A stretch of 64,000 nt of DNA from Megalonaias nervosa (GCA_016617855.1 JAECUM010000858.1:110416-174415); one strand, 5' to 3'; positions 13,271-25,836 are shown, counted from the stretch's first letter. Notes: generated by a model not told the origin, from the letters alone. Made by a program: numbers and translations.

Positions 13271-13295
13271 AGAGAGGGAGAGAGAGAGAGAGAGA
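13271..13295. repeat. (GA)n microsatellite
   Basis: An imperfect AG run directly before the tandem duplication at 13301. Confidence 0.85.
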
Positions 13296-13300
13296 TAAAG

Positions 13301-13863
13301 ATAGAGTTCTTTTCAGGGAACTAATATAAAAGATATTGCAAATATCTTAATTATTAATGTCAGCTGAATGTTTACTGAAAAGTTCTGTTTTGTAAACACA
13401 CAAGAGGAAAGATGTTTCAGAATTTATGCTTGAGGAAGAAAATTTTTGATGTTTAGTAAAACTGGAACATGGCTGACACATCTGCAACATAAGTCTTATT
13501 GCTAAGTCTGGTCTTTAGATATAGATTTAACATCAGAATTTAATTTCAGTCAATCAGACCACTGAAAAGATTCTAAAATTTTGTTCAGACAAGATGAGAT
13601 AGAGTTCTTTTCAGGGAACTAATATAAAAGATATTGCAAATATCTTAATTATTAATGTCAGCTGAATGTTTACTGAAAAGTTCTGTTTTGTAAACACACA
13701 AGAGGAAAGATGTTTCAGAATTTATGCTTGAGGAAGAAAATTTTTGATGTTTAGTAAAACTGGAACATGGCTGACACATCTGCAACATAAGTCTTATTGC
13801 TAAGTCTGGTCTTTAGATATAGATTTAACATCAGAATTTAATTTCAGTCAATCAGACCACTGG
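13301..13863. repeat. Near-perfect tandem duplication, period 298 bp
   Basis: About 262 bp beginning ATAGAGTTCTTTTCAGGGAA at 13301 recurs, apparently without a difference, at 13599. A short spacer separates the copies, at 13565-13598. The pair lies in intron 8 about 180 bp from exon 8 and has no coding content. The identity means a very recent duplication or an assembly artefact. Confidence 0.9.
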
Positions 13864-14044
13864 ATTCTAAAATGAAGTTCAGGTTTAAATTATTTGATGA
13901 AATCCAGGTCACAATGCTAGATTCTAGACTTAAGTTTATGTCCAGACTTAAGGTCTGTTGATAAAATTCCAGACCTGGTCATTCATCGTCTCTGACACTA
14001 AAGATGGAGCTATAGAAATAAAAGACATGAATGGCAGAACTTAC

Positions 14045-14228
14045 ATTTTCTCTTGACTTGGGGTCATATAGGGAAGCATAAGAGGACCCTCCAGCCACCC
14101 ACACTGTCTTGTTCCGTGGTACATAACATATCCCAGAAACAGTTGACAAGAACTTATCCAGCGTGTACACATTTTTACCATCAGCAGACCAAATCTTTAC
14201 GCTTTTGTCAAAAGAACCTGTTAGTATC
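14045..14228 (-). CDS. WD40 gene exon 8
   Basis: At 184 bp this is the longest complete exon. The acceptor is ACTTTACAG and the donor GTAAGTTC. It encodes ILTGSFDKSVKIWSADGK, then a second blade containing TVSGICYVPRNKTVWVAGG and YASLYDPKS. GSFDKSVKIW is the clearest WD40 repeat in the gene and AGGSSYASLYD is the next blade end. The acceptor abuts a 65-bp minisatellite whose units carry decayed copies of this same splice site. Confidence 0.93.
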
Positions 14229-14580
14229 CTGTAAAGTAAGACAAAAAGAAATAATTTACTATATTATGATAAGGCTCTATGGACAAGTACATGTATCAGG
14301 TAAAGTTCGACAAAAAGTAGTAATTTAAGTCAAAAAGTAGTAACATTTACTACATTATAATAAGGTTCTATGGACAAGTATCATGTAAAGTAAGACAAAA
14401 AGTATTAACATTTACAACATTATAATAAGGTTCTATGAGCAAGTATCGTGTAATGGAAGACAAAAAGTAGTAACATTTACTACATTATAATAAGGTTCTA
14501 TATGCAAGTATCATGTAAAGGAAGACAAAAAGTAGTAACATTTACTACATTATAATAAGGCAATATAGATAAGCAACATG
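14229..14580. repeat. 65-bp minisatellite abutting exon 8 acceptor
   Basis: About five units with a 65-bp period (GACAAAAAG at 14394, 14459 and 14524) and the core AGTAGTAACATTTACTACAT. Each unit carries GTATC-x-TGTAAAG, which matches the exon 8 boundary GTATCCTGTAAAG. In the units the boundary reads ATG, AGG or GTG, so on the minus strand the acceptor AG is lost in every copy. Confidence 0.88.
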
Positions 14581-15295
14581 TACAGTCTAGCCTAGTATGT
14601 TAATGGTTTGGACAAAATGAGCGTATGTAAGGTGGTAAAAAGGATTCATATGTTCAGAAATATTTATTTTGAGCATTCTGAAAAATTGCAACATTTTGTA
14701 ACTCACAGTTCATACTAGTCTTTTTGTGCAAATATCCAAGAATCAATACACTTAAAACTCTGTCTTTTATCTCAAACTATCAGGATTAATGGAAAATTCT
14801 GTATATGAACAATTTAATAAGAACTGAAATATCCTTTTGGCATTGGTCATTTGTAAAAATCTTCCACTTGGAAGATTATAGAGCACTAAAATTAACAAAA
14901 CTGGCTTATTCTGATGCAAGTTGTAATCTTCTAGCATTCCAATGCTGATTTTCCACATCACATGGACACAAGGTAGGACCTTCTACCATCTAGTCTGATG
15001 TATTTCATGTCTAGGATGAAAACTTTCATTGACATTTACATGACTTTAAAAATCACAGTATTACAAAAACTGAATATATCAGTTAACTTGTTGTTGTTGC
15101 TGAATGGCTATGAATATGAACATTAATGAAGATCAGTAATGCAATGAAATGCAACCAAAGAGAACTATTAATTTTTATATAAACTTGTTCACATCATATG
15201 GAACAAAGAATAATATATCGGTGTAGATGAAGACTGTTATTAAAGGTACTCATATTTTAGTTTATGTGTATGGTTTTTAAATATGTTCTGAACTG

Positions 15296-15500
15296 TATAT
15301 ACCTGCTTATAAGTCAAATTCAACTGCAAACTGCATAGACCAAGATCTGCCATCGTATAATGTGCTAGCAGAGCTGGGTCTATGCAGTTTGTTAGGAATT
15401 ATCAGAAGAACAAACATAACAGATCCTTATATGTTGGAACATTATGAGAGGTAAATCAGGGTCTGTATTGTTTGCAGCTGGACTCAACTTATATCGTAAC
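15296..15500. mobile_element. 200-bp MITE family, copy A
   Basis: It begins TATACCTGCTTATAAGTCAA and ends CAGCTGGACTCAACTTATA, and the two ends are roughly inverted. The interior has two ATGCAGTTTG/CAAACTGCAT motifs and GATCTGCC. Copies B (32028-32238) and C (47481-47682) share the order of these landmarks. Confidence 0.7.
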
Positions 15501-15750
15501 TTTGACCCATGACCTGCATTAATGAAATAAACTTGTTATATGAAAATCACAATGGCTGTTCCATTTAGCATATGTGGTACTCAGGTAAGGCACTTTTATA
15601 AAAATATATCCTATGGTAATCTGGTTACTCACAGAGTTTATATGAAAATTACACAAAATTCTACACTGCATCAGCAGGTGATAACTCCATTACAATTTTA
15701 TTTTTACTACTTTTGTAGTTTTATCTTCAAACTTTCTTTTAAACTCACAA

Positions 15751-15758
15751 TTAATTAA

Positions 15759-15813
<55 letters not shown>
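15751..15813. repeat. (TTAA)n then (AT)n microsatellite
   Basis: TTAA repeats pass into about 25 AT units. Confidence 0.95.
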
Positions 15814-15815
<2 letters not shown>

Positions 15816-16072
15816 CACATTGTCTTTCTGTGTCACCAAGCTCCCAAAAAGCTCACAAGTTCAGCAGCCAAATTTGTAAAATACTTTTGTAAATTTTTTC
15901 TTGAAACTTTATTTTATACTTGCTCATTCCAATTTTTTTAAATATTTCTTTAAATTTTTTTTTTATTCCTGTCCTAGGATGGGCAATTAACCTAATTTAC
16001 TGATAATTATATACTATGTTTGCTAATCCCTCCTGTTCTTAATGGGTATAATTTCATGTCTGAATGGGTACT

Positions 16073-16310
16073 AGAATGTACTCAGCTACATGCATGGAAA
16101 GTGCAACTTGTCACCAAGAGGATACTTGGGAGACTAGAACACATTCACAGCTACATGCATGGAAAGTGCAACGTGTCACCGAGAGGAGACTTGGGAGACT
16201 AGAACATTTTCACAACTACATGCGTGGAAAGTGCTTCTTATCAGCCAGAAAGGGCTCAGGAGACTAGACTGTATTCACAGCTATGTGTGAAGTGCTACTT
16301 ATCAGCCATT
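16073..16310. repeat. 64-bp minisatellite, about 4 units
   Basis: The unit carries CAGCTACATGCATGGAAAGTG, then GTCACC-AGAGGA and GGGAGACTAGAAC. Units three and four are diverged. The open frames across it follow from the repeat. Confidence 0.85.
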
Positions 16311-18028
16311 TGCACAATTTAGAGAAGGATCAGATAATCAAAATAACCAAAGCTTTGCTATAAACACATGCTTTAGGCACCATGAAACCAATGAGAAACA
16401 ATCATTATTGGTACAAAGGAAATGGTCACCATGCAGTCTTGGCTGGTATTTTGTGTATATAAATTTAGCAGTATGCATTGCAACTGTCTCTAATTATCAA
16501 CACAGAATCAATCTCTCATATCCAGTCAGTGGGTTAATATTCTATCTCTTCTTCAACCACCTCACATACACAAGAAAAGTTGATTCATACCATAAGTGGC
16601 TGCTTAAGAGCAGCTACTCCGTAGATGTATTAATACAGAAAAAAGCCTAGTTTAAAAAATAAAAGTTTAACAAACTTTTCTGTCTTGTTATAGTTTCATA
16701 AGATTCATTTTTGTTTTCAAAAGAAAATGACAAAAGTATTATTCATATAAAATACACATGCAGAGAATCTTACACTTTACCAATATATTTGCATCCAGTA
16801 AAACCATTTAGTTCTGATATTCTTTGCTGATCCCCAAATCCTGTTTCTTCTCAACAAAGGTGCAATAATTGCAATATACTGTATGATACATAAAGTAAAT
16901 ACGTAGACTGCAAACATAAAGTAAATATGTAGACTGCATACATAAAGTAAATGTGTAGTCTGTATTATGAGATAAACAAATAACTGTTTATCCTGGAAAA
17001 TAAAATCAATGTTATGGTATTAACATGTTGCATCATAAAAAGTAAGGTAATGGTAGATATTTTTGTTGTAATATGTCAAAATGGAACATGTCATTGCTGA
17101 ATAAAGAAAAATGTATTTTCAACAAGTTGATAATTATATAAAGGATCATTGGTATTGTATTTTAATTTGCTCCATTCCATAAGCAAAAACTAAGCTTGAA
17201 CAGTGTTTAAACAATGACCAATGTATTTAGCCATGTTTAAATAATAAAGAAATCAAGGAATTTTGAAAAAAAGAAGATAATTTTATGAGTGGTCATAACT
17301 AAGATATCAGAGACATTTAATGATTTACAAATAAACCAGTATGGCAAGGTAAGATCTGAAACATGTCTGAAAACAATACAAGTTTTCATTACTGTTAATC
17401 ATCAATGTGTGATCAATTTCACCTATGTGCAATAGAAAGGTTTTTGTGCACACAGGTGCATGCAAAGAGTTTAAAAGATCAGAAAGGTCAGCCATCTTAC
17501 TGTAATATAAAGCTTACTACAGGAAGAAGTTAAAATGAAGAAAAAACTCACCGACTTCTCTGGTGACTTTCAAACCTAAAATATTCCTATGACCTATATA
17601 AGCCAGTATTTATTAGTCAATATTAAACTTGGAAGAAAAACTAGAGCAATATGTACCAGAGCATGGAGTAGATATGGCATGGCTATGGAATACTGTTTAT
17701 AAGGTGCATTGGAAGATCACAAATAAATAAAAGCATATTCTTTCTATCACAATATTATTTACTAATTGTACTGAAATGTCATGATATATACAATGATCTC
17801 CCTTGTATAAGGGTCATGTCAAGCAAGGCTACATGCTGTTAAGTTGCCCACCATATAAAACAACAAAGTAGTGCATTTTTACTGTTCTGTCCCTGCCCCC
17901 ACCCACCTCCTAACAATACCACCATCACCTAAGCTAATCCATCATATATGTCCATCTTTTCATCACAAAAAGGAGGTGACCTCAGAAGTGGGGGAATCTA
18001 TCAAATTAATGATTAACTTCATACTCAC

Positions 18029-18097
18029 CAGGTATTGTTCTCACTATCCTTTGCCAAAAGCAGGCAGGAAATTCCAGCTTCATGAACTGTATTGTTT
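18029..18097 (-). CDS. WD40 gene exon 7
   Basis: The exon is 69 bp with acceptor TTCTTTCAG and donor GTGAGTATG. It encodes NNTVHEAGISCLLLAK, then DSENNTW. HEAGISCLLL is a WD opening strand. The outgoing TG joins the first G of exon 8 to give a Trp codon and the run NTWILTGSFDKSVKIW. That run fixes exon 8 as the next exon and argues against the two exon-like islands lying between them. Confidence 0.9.
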
Positions 18098-18535
18098 CTG
18101 AAAGAACACCATGCACAATGAAACATATGTATGTTTCAAGAACCACAAATTAGTTCTTTATTAACATGTATTTTACAATGAGGGTCTCATATTTTGGCTA
18201 GATTATTTCCCCATAAGTCTCCTTAGGGACTCTCTCTCTCAAAGACATTAAACACTGACAACTCAGACACTTGTTCCAACCATCTTTCACATTGGTTTTA
18301 GGAGGAATCTAGATTAAAGGGCAAGTTCAAGGAATAATGGAAGAAGCATGTTTCTACAGATTTGTTCCAAGAACCAAGACATGTGAATTAGACAAATCCT
18401 AATTTATAAGATATCTTGATATACTGTACGCATGTAGACAATGATCACTCTTTATACTATATTCGATGTAATACCTGCGCTTTTCACTTAAAAATTCTTA
18501 CTGGAATCAATTTTCTTGAAGTTAAAGTTCATCAT

Positions 18536-18770
18536 AATATGCAAACATCAAAATGTTCCCATCATGTGCATGCGAAAACTAACAAAGTCCCATCATGTTC
18601 ACGTCCAAACTAACAATGTCCCTATCATCTGCATGTGCAAAGCAACAATGTTCCCATCATCTGTATGTGCAAAGCAACAATGTTCCCATCATGTGCATGT
18701 GCAAACTAAATAATTTTATCATGTGCATTGTGCAAACCAACAATGTTCCCATCATGTGTATGTTCAAAGG
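18536..18770. repeat. 32-bp minisatellite, about 7 units
   Basis: The unit is approximately AACAATGTTCCCATCATGTG followed by CATGTGCAAACT. It is distinct from the neighbouring 35-bp array. Confidence 0.85.
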
Positions 18771-18904
18771 TAAATTTAATCTCTTTGTCAGTGTTGGAAG
18801 CACTAAACTTTGAATGTTCATTCTTTCTGGTCATGCTGAATAAAACCCATGTAAGAACTTTGTCTGGGACTGATGTAATCCACAAAATTAAGTGTAACAA
18901 GCAC

Positions 18905-19845
18905 TAGGTATGCATAGAGGAATGTTCCAACAAAGACACTCAGTATGCAAAGAGGAAAGTTATAACAAAAGCACTCAGTATGCATGGTGGTAAGTTCCAA
19001 CAAAGGCACTCAGTATGCATGGTGGTAAGCTCCAATAAAGACATCAGGCATGCATTGTGGTAAGTTCCAACAAATGCACTCAGTATGCATAAAGGAAAGT
19101 TCTAACAAAGGCACACAGTATGCATGGTGGTAAGTTCCAATAAAGACACACAATATCCATGGTTGTAAGTTCCAATAAAGCCACTAGGCATGCATGGTGG
19201 TCAGATCCAATAAAGACACTAGGCATGCATGGTGGTAAGTTCCAACAAAGGCACACAGCATGCATTGTGCTAAGTTCCAATAAAGACACTCAGTATGCAT
19301 AGAGGAAAGTTCCAACAAAGGCACACAGTACACATTGTAGTAAGTTCCAATAAAGACATTAGGCATTCTTGGTGGTAAGTTCCAATAAAGACACTCAGTA
19401 TGCATAGAGGAAAGTTCCAACAAAGGAACACAGTATGCATTGTGGTAAGTTCCAATAAAGATACCAGGCATGCATGGTGGTAAGTTCCAAAAAAGGCACT
19501 CAGTATGCATAGAGAAAAGTTCCAACAAAGGCACACGATATGCATGGTGGTAAGTTCCAACAAATGCACATAGTATGCATGGTGGTAAATTCCAATAAAG
19601 ACATCAGGCATGCATGGTGGTAAGTTCCAACAAAGGCACAAGCATGCATTGTGGTATGTTCCAACAAAGGCACACAGTATGCACTGTGGTAAGATCCAAC
19701 AAAGGCACTCAGTATGCATGGTGGTAAGTTCCAACAAAGGCATTCAGTTTGCATGGTGGTAAGTTCCAACAAAGACACTCAGTATGCATGGTGGTAAGTT
19801 CCAACAAAGCACTCTGTATGTGTGGTGGTAAGTTCCAATATATAA
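18905..19845. repeat. 35-bp minisatellite, about 27 units
   Basis: The unit is CACTCAGTATGCATGGTGG followed by TAAGTTCCAACAAAGG, with two alternating variants (GGTGGTAAG and AGAGGAAAG). Minus-strand reading gives long Cys/Leu/His-rich open frames (repeating LLELTTMHTEC), but these are repeat-born and not supported as a gene. Confidence 0.92.
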
Positions 19846-20084
19846 GCTATGGTGTCCTTTATGATGTAATAACGACATGGTTCTGTTTTTAAATTCTGAT
19901 TCACACAATGAAAAACACCAACTCAGAATTAACACCAAACTTTAATAGACCTTTCCTAAATATCAGCAGTCTCATGTACTGTAGAAGGAAATGGCTGGAT
20001 AACCAAAATATGTAGACTGGATTTTTGTCCTAGTAATCTTGATCTCAGCTGGTGACCTGGACTTATCCTAGCAATAGAATGAAT

Positions 20085-22700
20085 GATGATCTAGACCTTT
20101 AGACTATATGATCTAGACCTTTAGACTATATGATCTAGACCTTTAGACTACATGATCTTGACCAGTCAACTATATGATCTAGACCTTAGACTATATGATC
20201 TAGACCTTAGACTATATGATCTAGACCTTCAGACTATATGATCTAGACCAGTAGACTATATGATCTAGACCTTTAGACTATATGATCTAGACCAGTAGAC
20301 TATATGATCTAGACCTTTAGACTATATGATCTAGACCGTTAGACTATATGATCTAGACCTTTAGACTATATGATCTAGACCAGTAGACTATATGATCTAG
20401 ACCTTTAGACTATATGATCTAGACCTTCAGACTATATGATCTAGACCTTTAGACTATATGATCTAGACCTTCAGACTATATGATCTAGACCAGTAGACTA
20501 TATGATCTAGACCATTAGACTATATGATCTAGACCTTCAGACTATATGATCTAGACCTTCAGACTATATGATCTAGACCTTTAGACTATATGATCTAGAC
20601 CTTTAGACTATATGATCTAGACCTTTAGACTATATGATCAAGACCAGTAGACTATATGATAAGTGCAGACTGACTGGCAGACTGTATGATGATCTAGACT
20701 GGTAGACTATGATGATCTAGATTAGTACACTGCATAATGATGGCAGACTGTATGATGATCAAGACCAGTAGACTGTATGATGATTAAGACTGGTAAACTG
20801 TATGATTATCAAGACCGGTATACTGTATGATAATTTAGACTGGTAGACTGCATGATGATCTAGACTGGTAGACTATATGATGATCTAGACTGGTAGACTA
20901 TATGATGATCTAGATTGGTAGACTGTATGATGATCTAGACTGGTAGACTGTATGATGATCAAGTCCTGTAGACTGTAAGATGATTAAGACTGGAAGACTG
21001 CATGATGATCTACACTGGCATACTGTATAATGATCAAGCCCAATATATTGTATGATAATCTAGATGGGTAGACTGTATGACTATATAGACTGGTAGACTG
21101 TATGACGATCTAGGCTGGTAGACTGTATGATGATCTAGACTGGTAGACTGTATGATGGTCTAGATGGGTAGACTGTATGATGATCTAGATGGGTAGACTG
21201 TATGATGATCTAGATTGGTATAATGTATGATGATCTAGATCAGAAGACTGAATGATGATCTAGACTGGTAGACTGTGTGATGATCTAGATCAGTAGCTTG
21301 TATAATGGTCTAGACTGATACTCTATATGATGATCTAGAACAGTAGACTGTGTAATGATCTAGACTGGTAGACTATACGATGATCTAGACCAGTATATTA
21401 TAATCTAGAAGGGTAGTCTGTATGATGATCTAGACTAGCAGACTATATGATAATCTAAACTGGTAGACTGTATAATAATCTAGATGGGTAGACTGTATTA
21501 TTATGTAGACTGGTAGACTCCACGATGATCTAGACCAGTATATTATATTATAATCTAGATGGGTAGTCTGTATTATGATCTAGACTAGCAGATAATATGA
21601 TAATCTAGACTGGTAGACTGTAAAATTATCTAGATGGGTAGACTGTATTATTATCTAGAGTGAACTGGTAGACTGCATGATGATCTAGACTGGCATACTG
21701 AATGATGATCTATACCAATATACTATATGATAATCTGGATGGGTAGACTGTATGATAATTTAGACTGGTAGACTATACGATGTTCTAGACAGGTAGATTG
21801 TATGATTATCTAAACTAGTATAATGTATGATGATCAGTACTAATATAATGTTTGATAACCTAGACCAGAAGATTGTATGATGATCTATATCAGTAGCCTG
21901 TATGATGATCTTGACTGGTACTCTATATGATGATCTAGACTAGTAGGCTGTGTGATGATCTTGACTGGTACTCTATATGATAATCTAGACCAGTAGGCTG
22001 TATGATCTTGACTGGTACTCTATATGATGATCTAGACCAGTAGGATGTGTGATGATCTTGACTGGTACTCTATATGATGATCTAGACCAGTAGGCTGTGT
22101 GATGATCTTGACTGGTACTCTATATGATAATCTAGACCAGTAGGCTGTATGATCTTGACTGGTACTCTATATGATGATCTAGACAGTAGGCTGTATGATG
22201 ATCTTGACTGGTACTCTATATGATGATCTAGACCAGTAGGCTGTGTGATGATCTTGACTGGTACTCTATATGATAATCTAGACCAGTAGGCTGTATGATC
22301 TTGACTGGTACTCTATATGATGATCTAGACAGTAGGCTGTATGATGATCTTGACTGGTACTCTATATGATGATCTAGACCAGTAGGCTGTGTGATGATCT
22401 TGACTGGTATCTATATGATGATCTAGACCAGTAGGCTGTGTGATGATCTTGACTGGTACTCTGTATGATGATTTAGACCAGTAGGCTGTATGATGATCTT
22501 GACTGGTGCTCTATATGATGATCTAGACCAGTAGGCTGTGTGATGATCTTGACCAGAAGGGTGTATAAGGATCTAGAGTGGCAGACTGTATGATGCTCTA
22601 GACCAGTATAATTTATAATGATCCCGATTGGCATACTGTATGATGCTCTAGACCAGTATAATTTATAATGATCCCGATTGGTATACTGTATGGTGATCAA
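20085..22700. repeat. 2.6-kb satellite: 22-bp units grading into 25/50-bp units
   Basis: From 20085 to 20660 about 26 units of a 22-bp repeat (ATGATCTAGACCTTTAGACT plus AT) run almost without change. From 20660 the unit becomes about 25 bp (extra GAT) and more diverged. From about 21900 it forms 50-bp dimers, and three copies of a 147-bp higher-order unit start at 21974, 22121 and 22268. Nearly every unit contains GATCTAGA. No coding frame. Confidence 0.93.
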
Positions 22701-22917
22701 GACCAGGCCATAAAATGTCTAAGTGATTAGGGCTTGGAGAGGATTTCTGATCCAAACTGTTGCCTGAACAGTTGCCCAAAAACAGCAGATACTATGAATA
22801 GTTGATACAATATTAATCCAAATTATGACTGCAAAATCTCTGGGTAGGTCACATCATGAGAATCACTATGAAACTGAGAAAGATGGTGACTCTGTATGAT
22901 AGAAGGAATATCTTAAG

Positions 22918-23200
22918 TCACATTAGCTCTGCTAGCAAAGCATCAGACTCAAAATCCATGGGTTGCAAGTTTGATGTCCAGCGATGCCAGCCTATGTTTG
23001 TTGCCTTGAGAAAGGCACTTATCTCCCATTTCCTTAGCTTGATAAAGCCATGTGCCATTAAAAACAAACCCACTTCAGCCAGTAACCTTGACCATGGAAC
23101 CTCAAAATCAACATGCTTCTTCCTTATCCCATATGCAAGCAATTCACAAAGTGTGATCAAGTTAGACAAAGCAAAATGTAAATGGGGGGGGAGGATCTAA
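22918..23200 (+). mobile_element. Degraded tRNA-derived SINE
   Basis: The tRNA-like head has an A-box-like TAGCTCTGCTAGCAAAGC at 22924, an anticodon-arm-like CAGACTCAAAATCC and a B-box-like GGTTGCAAGTTTGATGTCC at 22961. A body with CCTTGAGAAAGGCACTTATC at 23004 follows, a type of central block seen in many marine-animal SINEs. The B box differs from the GGTTCGANTCC consensus, so pol III activity is unlikely. No clear tail or target duplication was found. Confidence 0.65.
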
Positions 23201-23377
23201 TTTTAATCATGTAATGCTTACTTAAGACTATCAAAATGTCATATACAACACAAAACTGGACAAGAGACATGCAAGAGCTGTACGAAGTCCCAAGAAAAAA
23301 AGCTATGATATTCAAATGACAGAAGCTGATTATGGTATCGGACTAGGATCATGTTGGTTTTAATTCTAGACCTCCAA

Positions 23378-23495
23378 TTACAAACTGGAGGAGGGAATAA
23401 TTACTCACCTTGGACTTGGAGGAGGGAATAATTACTTACCTTGGACTTGGAGGAGGGAATAATTACCTTTGACTTGAAGGAGGGAATAACTGCCT
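23378..23495. repeat. 29-bp repeat, about 4 units
   Basis: The unit is CTTGGAGGAGGGAATAATTA plus CTTACCTTGGA. The units carry CTTAC, so on the minus strand they show GTAAG donor-like words, but no exon adjoins them. Confidence 0.8.
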
Positions 23496-23759
23496 TGGTC
23501 TTGGAACTTATGCCAGAAAAAGAAATAGCAATGCAATAATAGTTGGTGATGTATTACTGCTATTAAGACTAAAATTAATGCGCAGAAATACACGACCCAT
23601 TTAGCAGGCATATAAAAACTAGTTATCCTTACAAAACTACCCACACTTGTCAAAGTGAACAAGCCAAAAAACTGACTCCTGCAATAAGTGAAACACTGAG
23701 ATAAATAAAGTTAATATATATATTTTCTCCTCAAAGCTGCATGTCATTCTGTTACTTAC

Positions 23760-23834
23760 GCAAACAGTGGTTCCAAACTGTTATCATCTCTTTCTGTGCA
23801 GGAGTTATCATAAATTATGAGCTTTTGGTCATAC
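23760..23834 (-). CDS. WD40 gene exon 6
   Basis: The exon is 75 bp with acceptor TTTTTTTCAG and donor GTAAGTAAC. It enters with 1 nt and leaves 2 nt (GC). It encodes YDQKLIIYDNSCTERD, then DNSLEPLFA. The D-x-K-L-I-I-Y-D segment is the WD-type d strand. The Asp/Glu/Asn-rich stretch after it is a loop before the next blade opens with NNTVHEAGISC in exon 7. Confidence 0.9.
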
Positions 23835-23879
23835 CTGAAAAAAAAATACTACATGTAATTAAAAACATATCAGTATGGC

Positions 23880-24290
23880 AGCTTTGGTTGCTGTATTGAA
23901 TGTCCAAGGAGAATCATTTTCATTCAGAATCAGCTATACACCGTAAAGTCTTCTGGTGAAAATCCCATGTGGATATAACTTTCCATTCAGGATGAGTAGC
24001 GATAACAAGACTTTCAAGATGCTTGCATTGGTGGCCATATTAGAATCAGATCGTTACCTCTTTCATTTAGGAACAGATATCAATTGAAGTCTTTTCAAGA
24101 AAACCTCAAGTTCATATGACCATCCATGTTGGAGGAGTAGCAATAATAAGATTTTCAAGATGGCTGCTATGGTGACCATATTGGATGTCTGAGCAGCATC
24201 TTTTTCATTTATGACCAACTATACCTTGGGATGAATATGTTTAAAGTTTCAAAGGAATCTTTTAAAGAGTTTATGAGAAATAACAATAAC
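23880..24290. repeat. Divergent repeat, about 142-bp period
   Basis: Three units, each with a CCATATTAGAATC/GTATTGAATGTCC-like start, a TCATTTTCATTCAGAA-like middle, and GAGTAGC-ATAA-AAGA-TTTCAAGATG. Relatives lie at 26810-27350 and, more weakly, 28390-28500. Confidence 0.6.
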
Positions 24291-25832
24291 AAACTTGTCA
24301 GACAACATATAACAGGCGATGGGCCATCCCATAAGCTACCTTGATCTATGTAGAAATAAAAATATCAGTCAAAAGCTTTGATCTCAAAATCAGTAAGAGT
24401 GTTGACCATCAACTTCCTTATTGTAATGCAACTAAATATAAAGTAATGGCAAAATTCATTTTATGTACAAGTCACTGTGTTTGTCAGCTCTGTGAAGGAA
24501 GATCAGAATGTACTCATTCATTGCACAGCCTGCCTCTACAAAGCTTTATGTAGTCTCCAGCAGCCATTATTATCATCCCAAAACAGATTCAAACAAAAGT
24601 GATTTTGACCTATTAAATGTTGACCATGATGACTGGGAATAAAAAAACGCAAAAATGACAGTAAAAAATTATTTTCTATGATGCTGAAGCAGAGATTCTA
24701 AAATGAGCTGAAAAAAGAGAGATTAATGTGATATTCTTTTCATTCTTCTTCAAATCACTGTTCCTCCAATCTGCTTAAGAACATAATATTATTTTGAACC
24801 CCTATAAACCAGGTTTTACTGGGTAGAGTCACAAGTCTTGATTAACGTGTATGATCACTATCAGAAGCATAGTTCATGCATCATTGACTACCATGATTAG
24901 CCACTACATCTGAGACCTCACATGAAATGCAAGAGTCCACTTTCCTAATACTTACCTATGCACATGTACAATATACAATTAACCTGTTCTGAGTAACCTA
25001 TCACAATATACAATGTATAGCCTTTAATATGGAAGGTTAACCATTCAATAAACACAGACTTTCTACTTTCAAATGGACTGGTCAGAGAGGGCCCTCTGTG
25101 TAGGCTATGATACTTATAGCAAAGAAAAGGCCATGTGGTCATAAGATAAACACAAATACTGTGCTAGTAAGGTTCCATTCTACTGTTATTTTATGCACTT
25201 CCGTAGGAGTGACTGGAATAAGGTAAAGTTGTTTGCATTGGCAACATATACATTGGCAAGAATGTTGTCATATTTCTATGCTACTTCCATGTAGTGTGGC
25301 TGAAATTTCTGAATGAGTGCAATGAATGAATTATAAAATATATAAAAAGTAAAAAGTTATCGGCTTGTTTTTCCCAATTTATTTTGAAGTCCAGGAGGTG
25401 AACATGACAAAGCAGCACTACCAGTCTTTCGAGATGTGCACAGGTGAAGTAAGGGCAAGCTGAATACTCTATAACCCAAATTACATCAATCAGTCATAAA
25501 GGGAATTAAAAGTTACTTTTGACAATATCTAAGATAAACAAGGTCTTTTTTAAATAACCAGGACAACAAGTGAGGAAAATCCGATGAAATTCTTTTTCTT
25601 CAAAAATAAAATCCTATGCGAAGCATAAAAACTTAACAGCAACACCTAAATTATACAACACACATCACAATGACCTTCTTTGGTTACAAGGCTGTACTAC
25701 TAACAAAAATACACACAATTGTAAAGTTTATAACTTTAACATGAACAGAACCCATGAACTAAACTTAAAATATTAACAAAGTCACTGAAGCATGAGACAG
25801 AGGTCACAGAAACCTCTTTTTGCAATTAGGGA

Positions 25833-25836
<4 letters not shown>

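Larger units (their letters stand above)
14581..18028. other. Intron 7 contents
   Basis: Apart from the 65-bp array at its right-hand splice site, it holds MITE copy A (15296-15500), a TTAA/AT microsatellite (15751-15813), a 64-bp minisatellite (16073-16310) and three 29-bp units around 16890-16960 (ACATAAAGTAAAT...GTAGACTGC). The stretch 16960-18028 shows nothing beyond two exon-like islands that I rejected. Confidence 0.6.
18098..23759. other. Intron 6 contents
   Basis: It holds two minisatellites (18536-18770, 18905-19845), the 2.6-kb satellite, a SINE (22918-23200) and a four-unit repeat at 23378-23495. The remainder, 19850-20080 and 23200-23370, shows nothing. Confidence 0.6.

Noticed and set aside
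16781..17575. Two exon-like islands on the minus strand (17552-17575 and 16781-16840) with acceptor/donor-like borders; together 84 bp and open in frame
   Set aside because: Exon 7 joins exon 8 directly through a split Trp codon into a perfect WD motif (NTWILTGSFDKSVKIW). Inserting the islands would break the blade. One acceptor lacks a pyrimidine tract. An optional cassette cannot be excluded without RNA.
19184..19743. Long Cys/Leu/His-rich minus-strand frames (up to 157 codons)
   Set aside because: They are readings of the 35-bp minisatellite in several frames, with no start context or domain.
20085..22700. CRISPR-like regular array
   Set aside because: Units are contiguous with no unique spacers, in a eukaryotic intron. 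It is a satellite.
22856..23200. 114-codon plus-strand frame
   Set aside because: Coincides with a tRNA-derived SINE.
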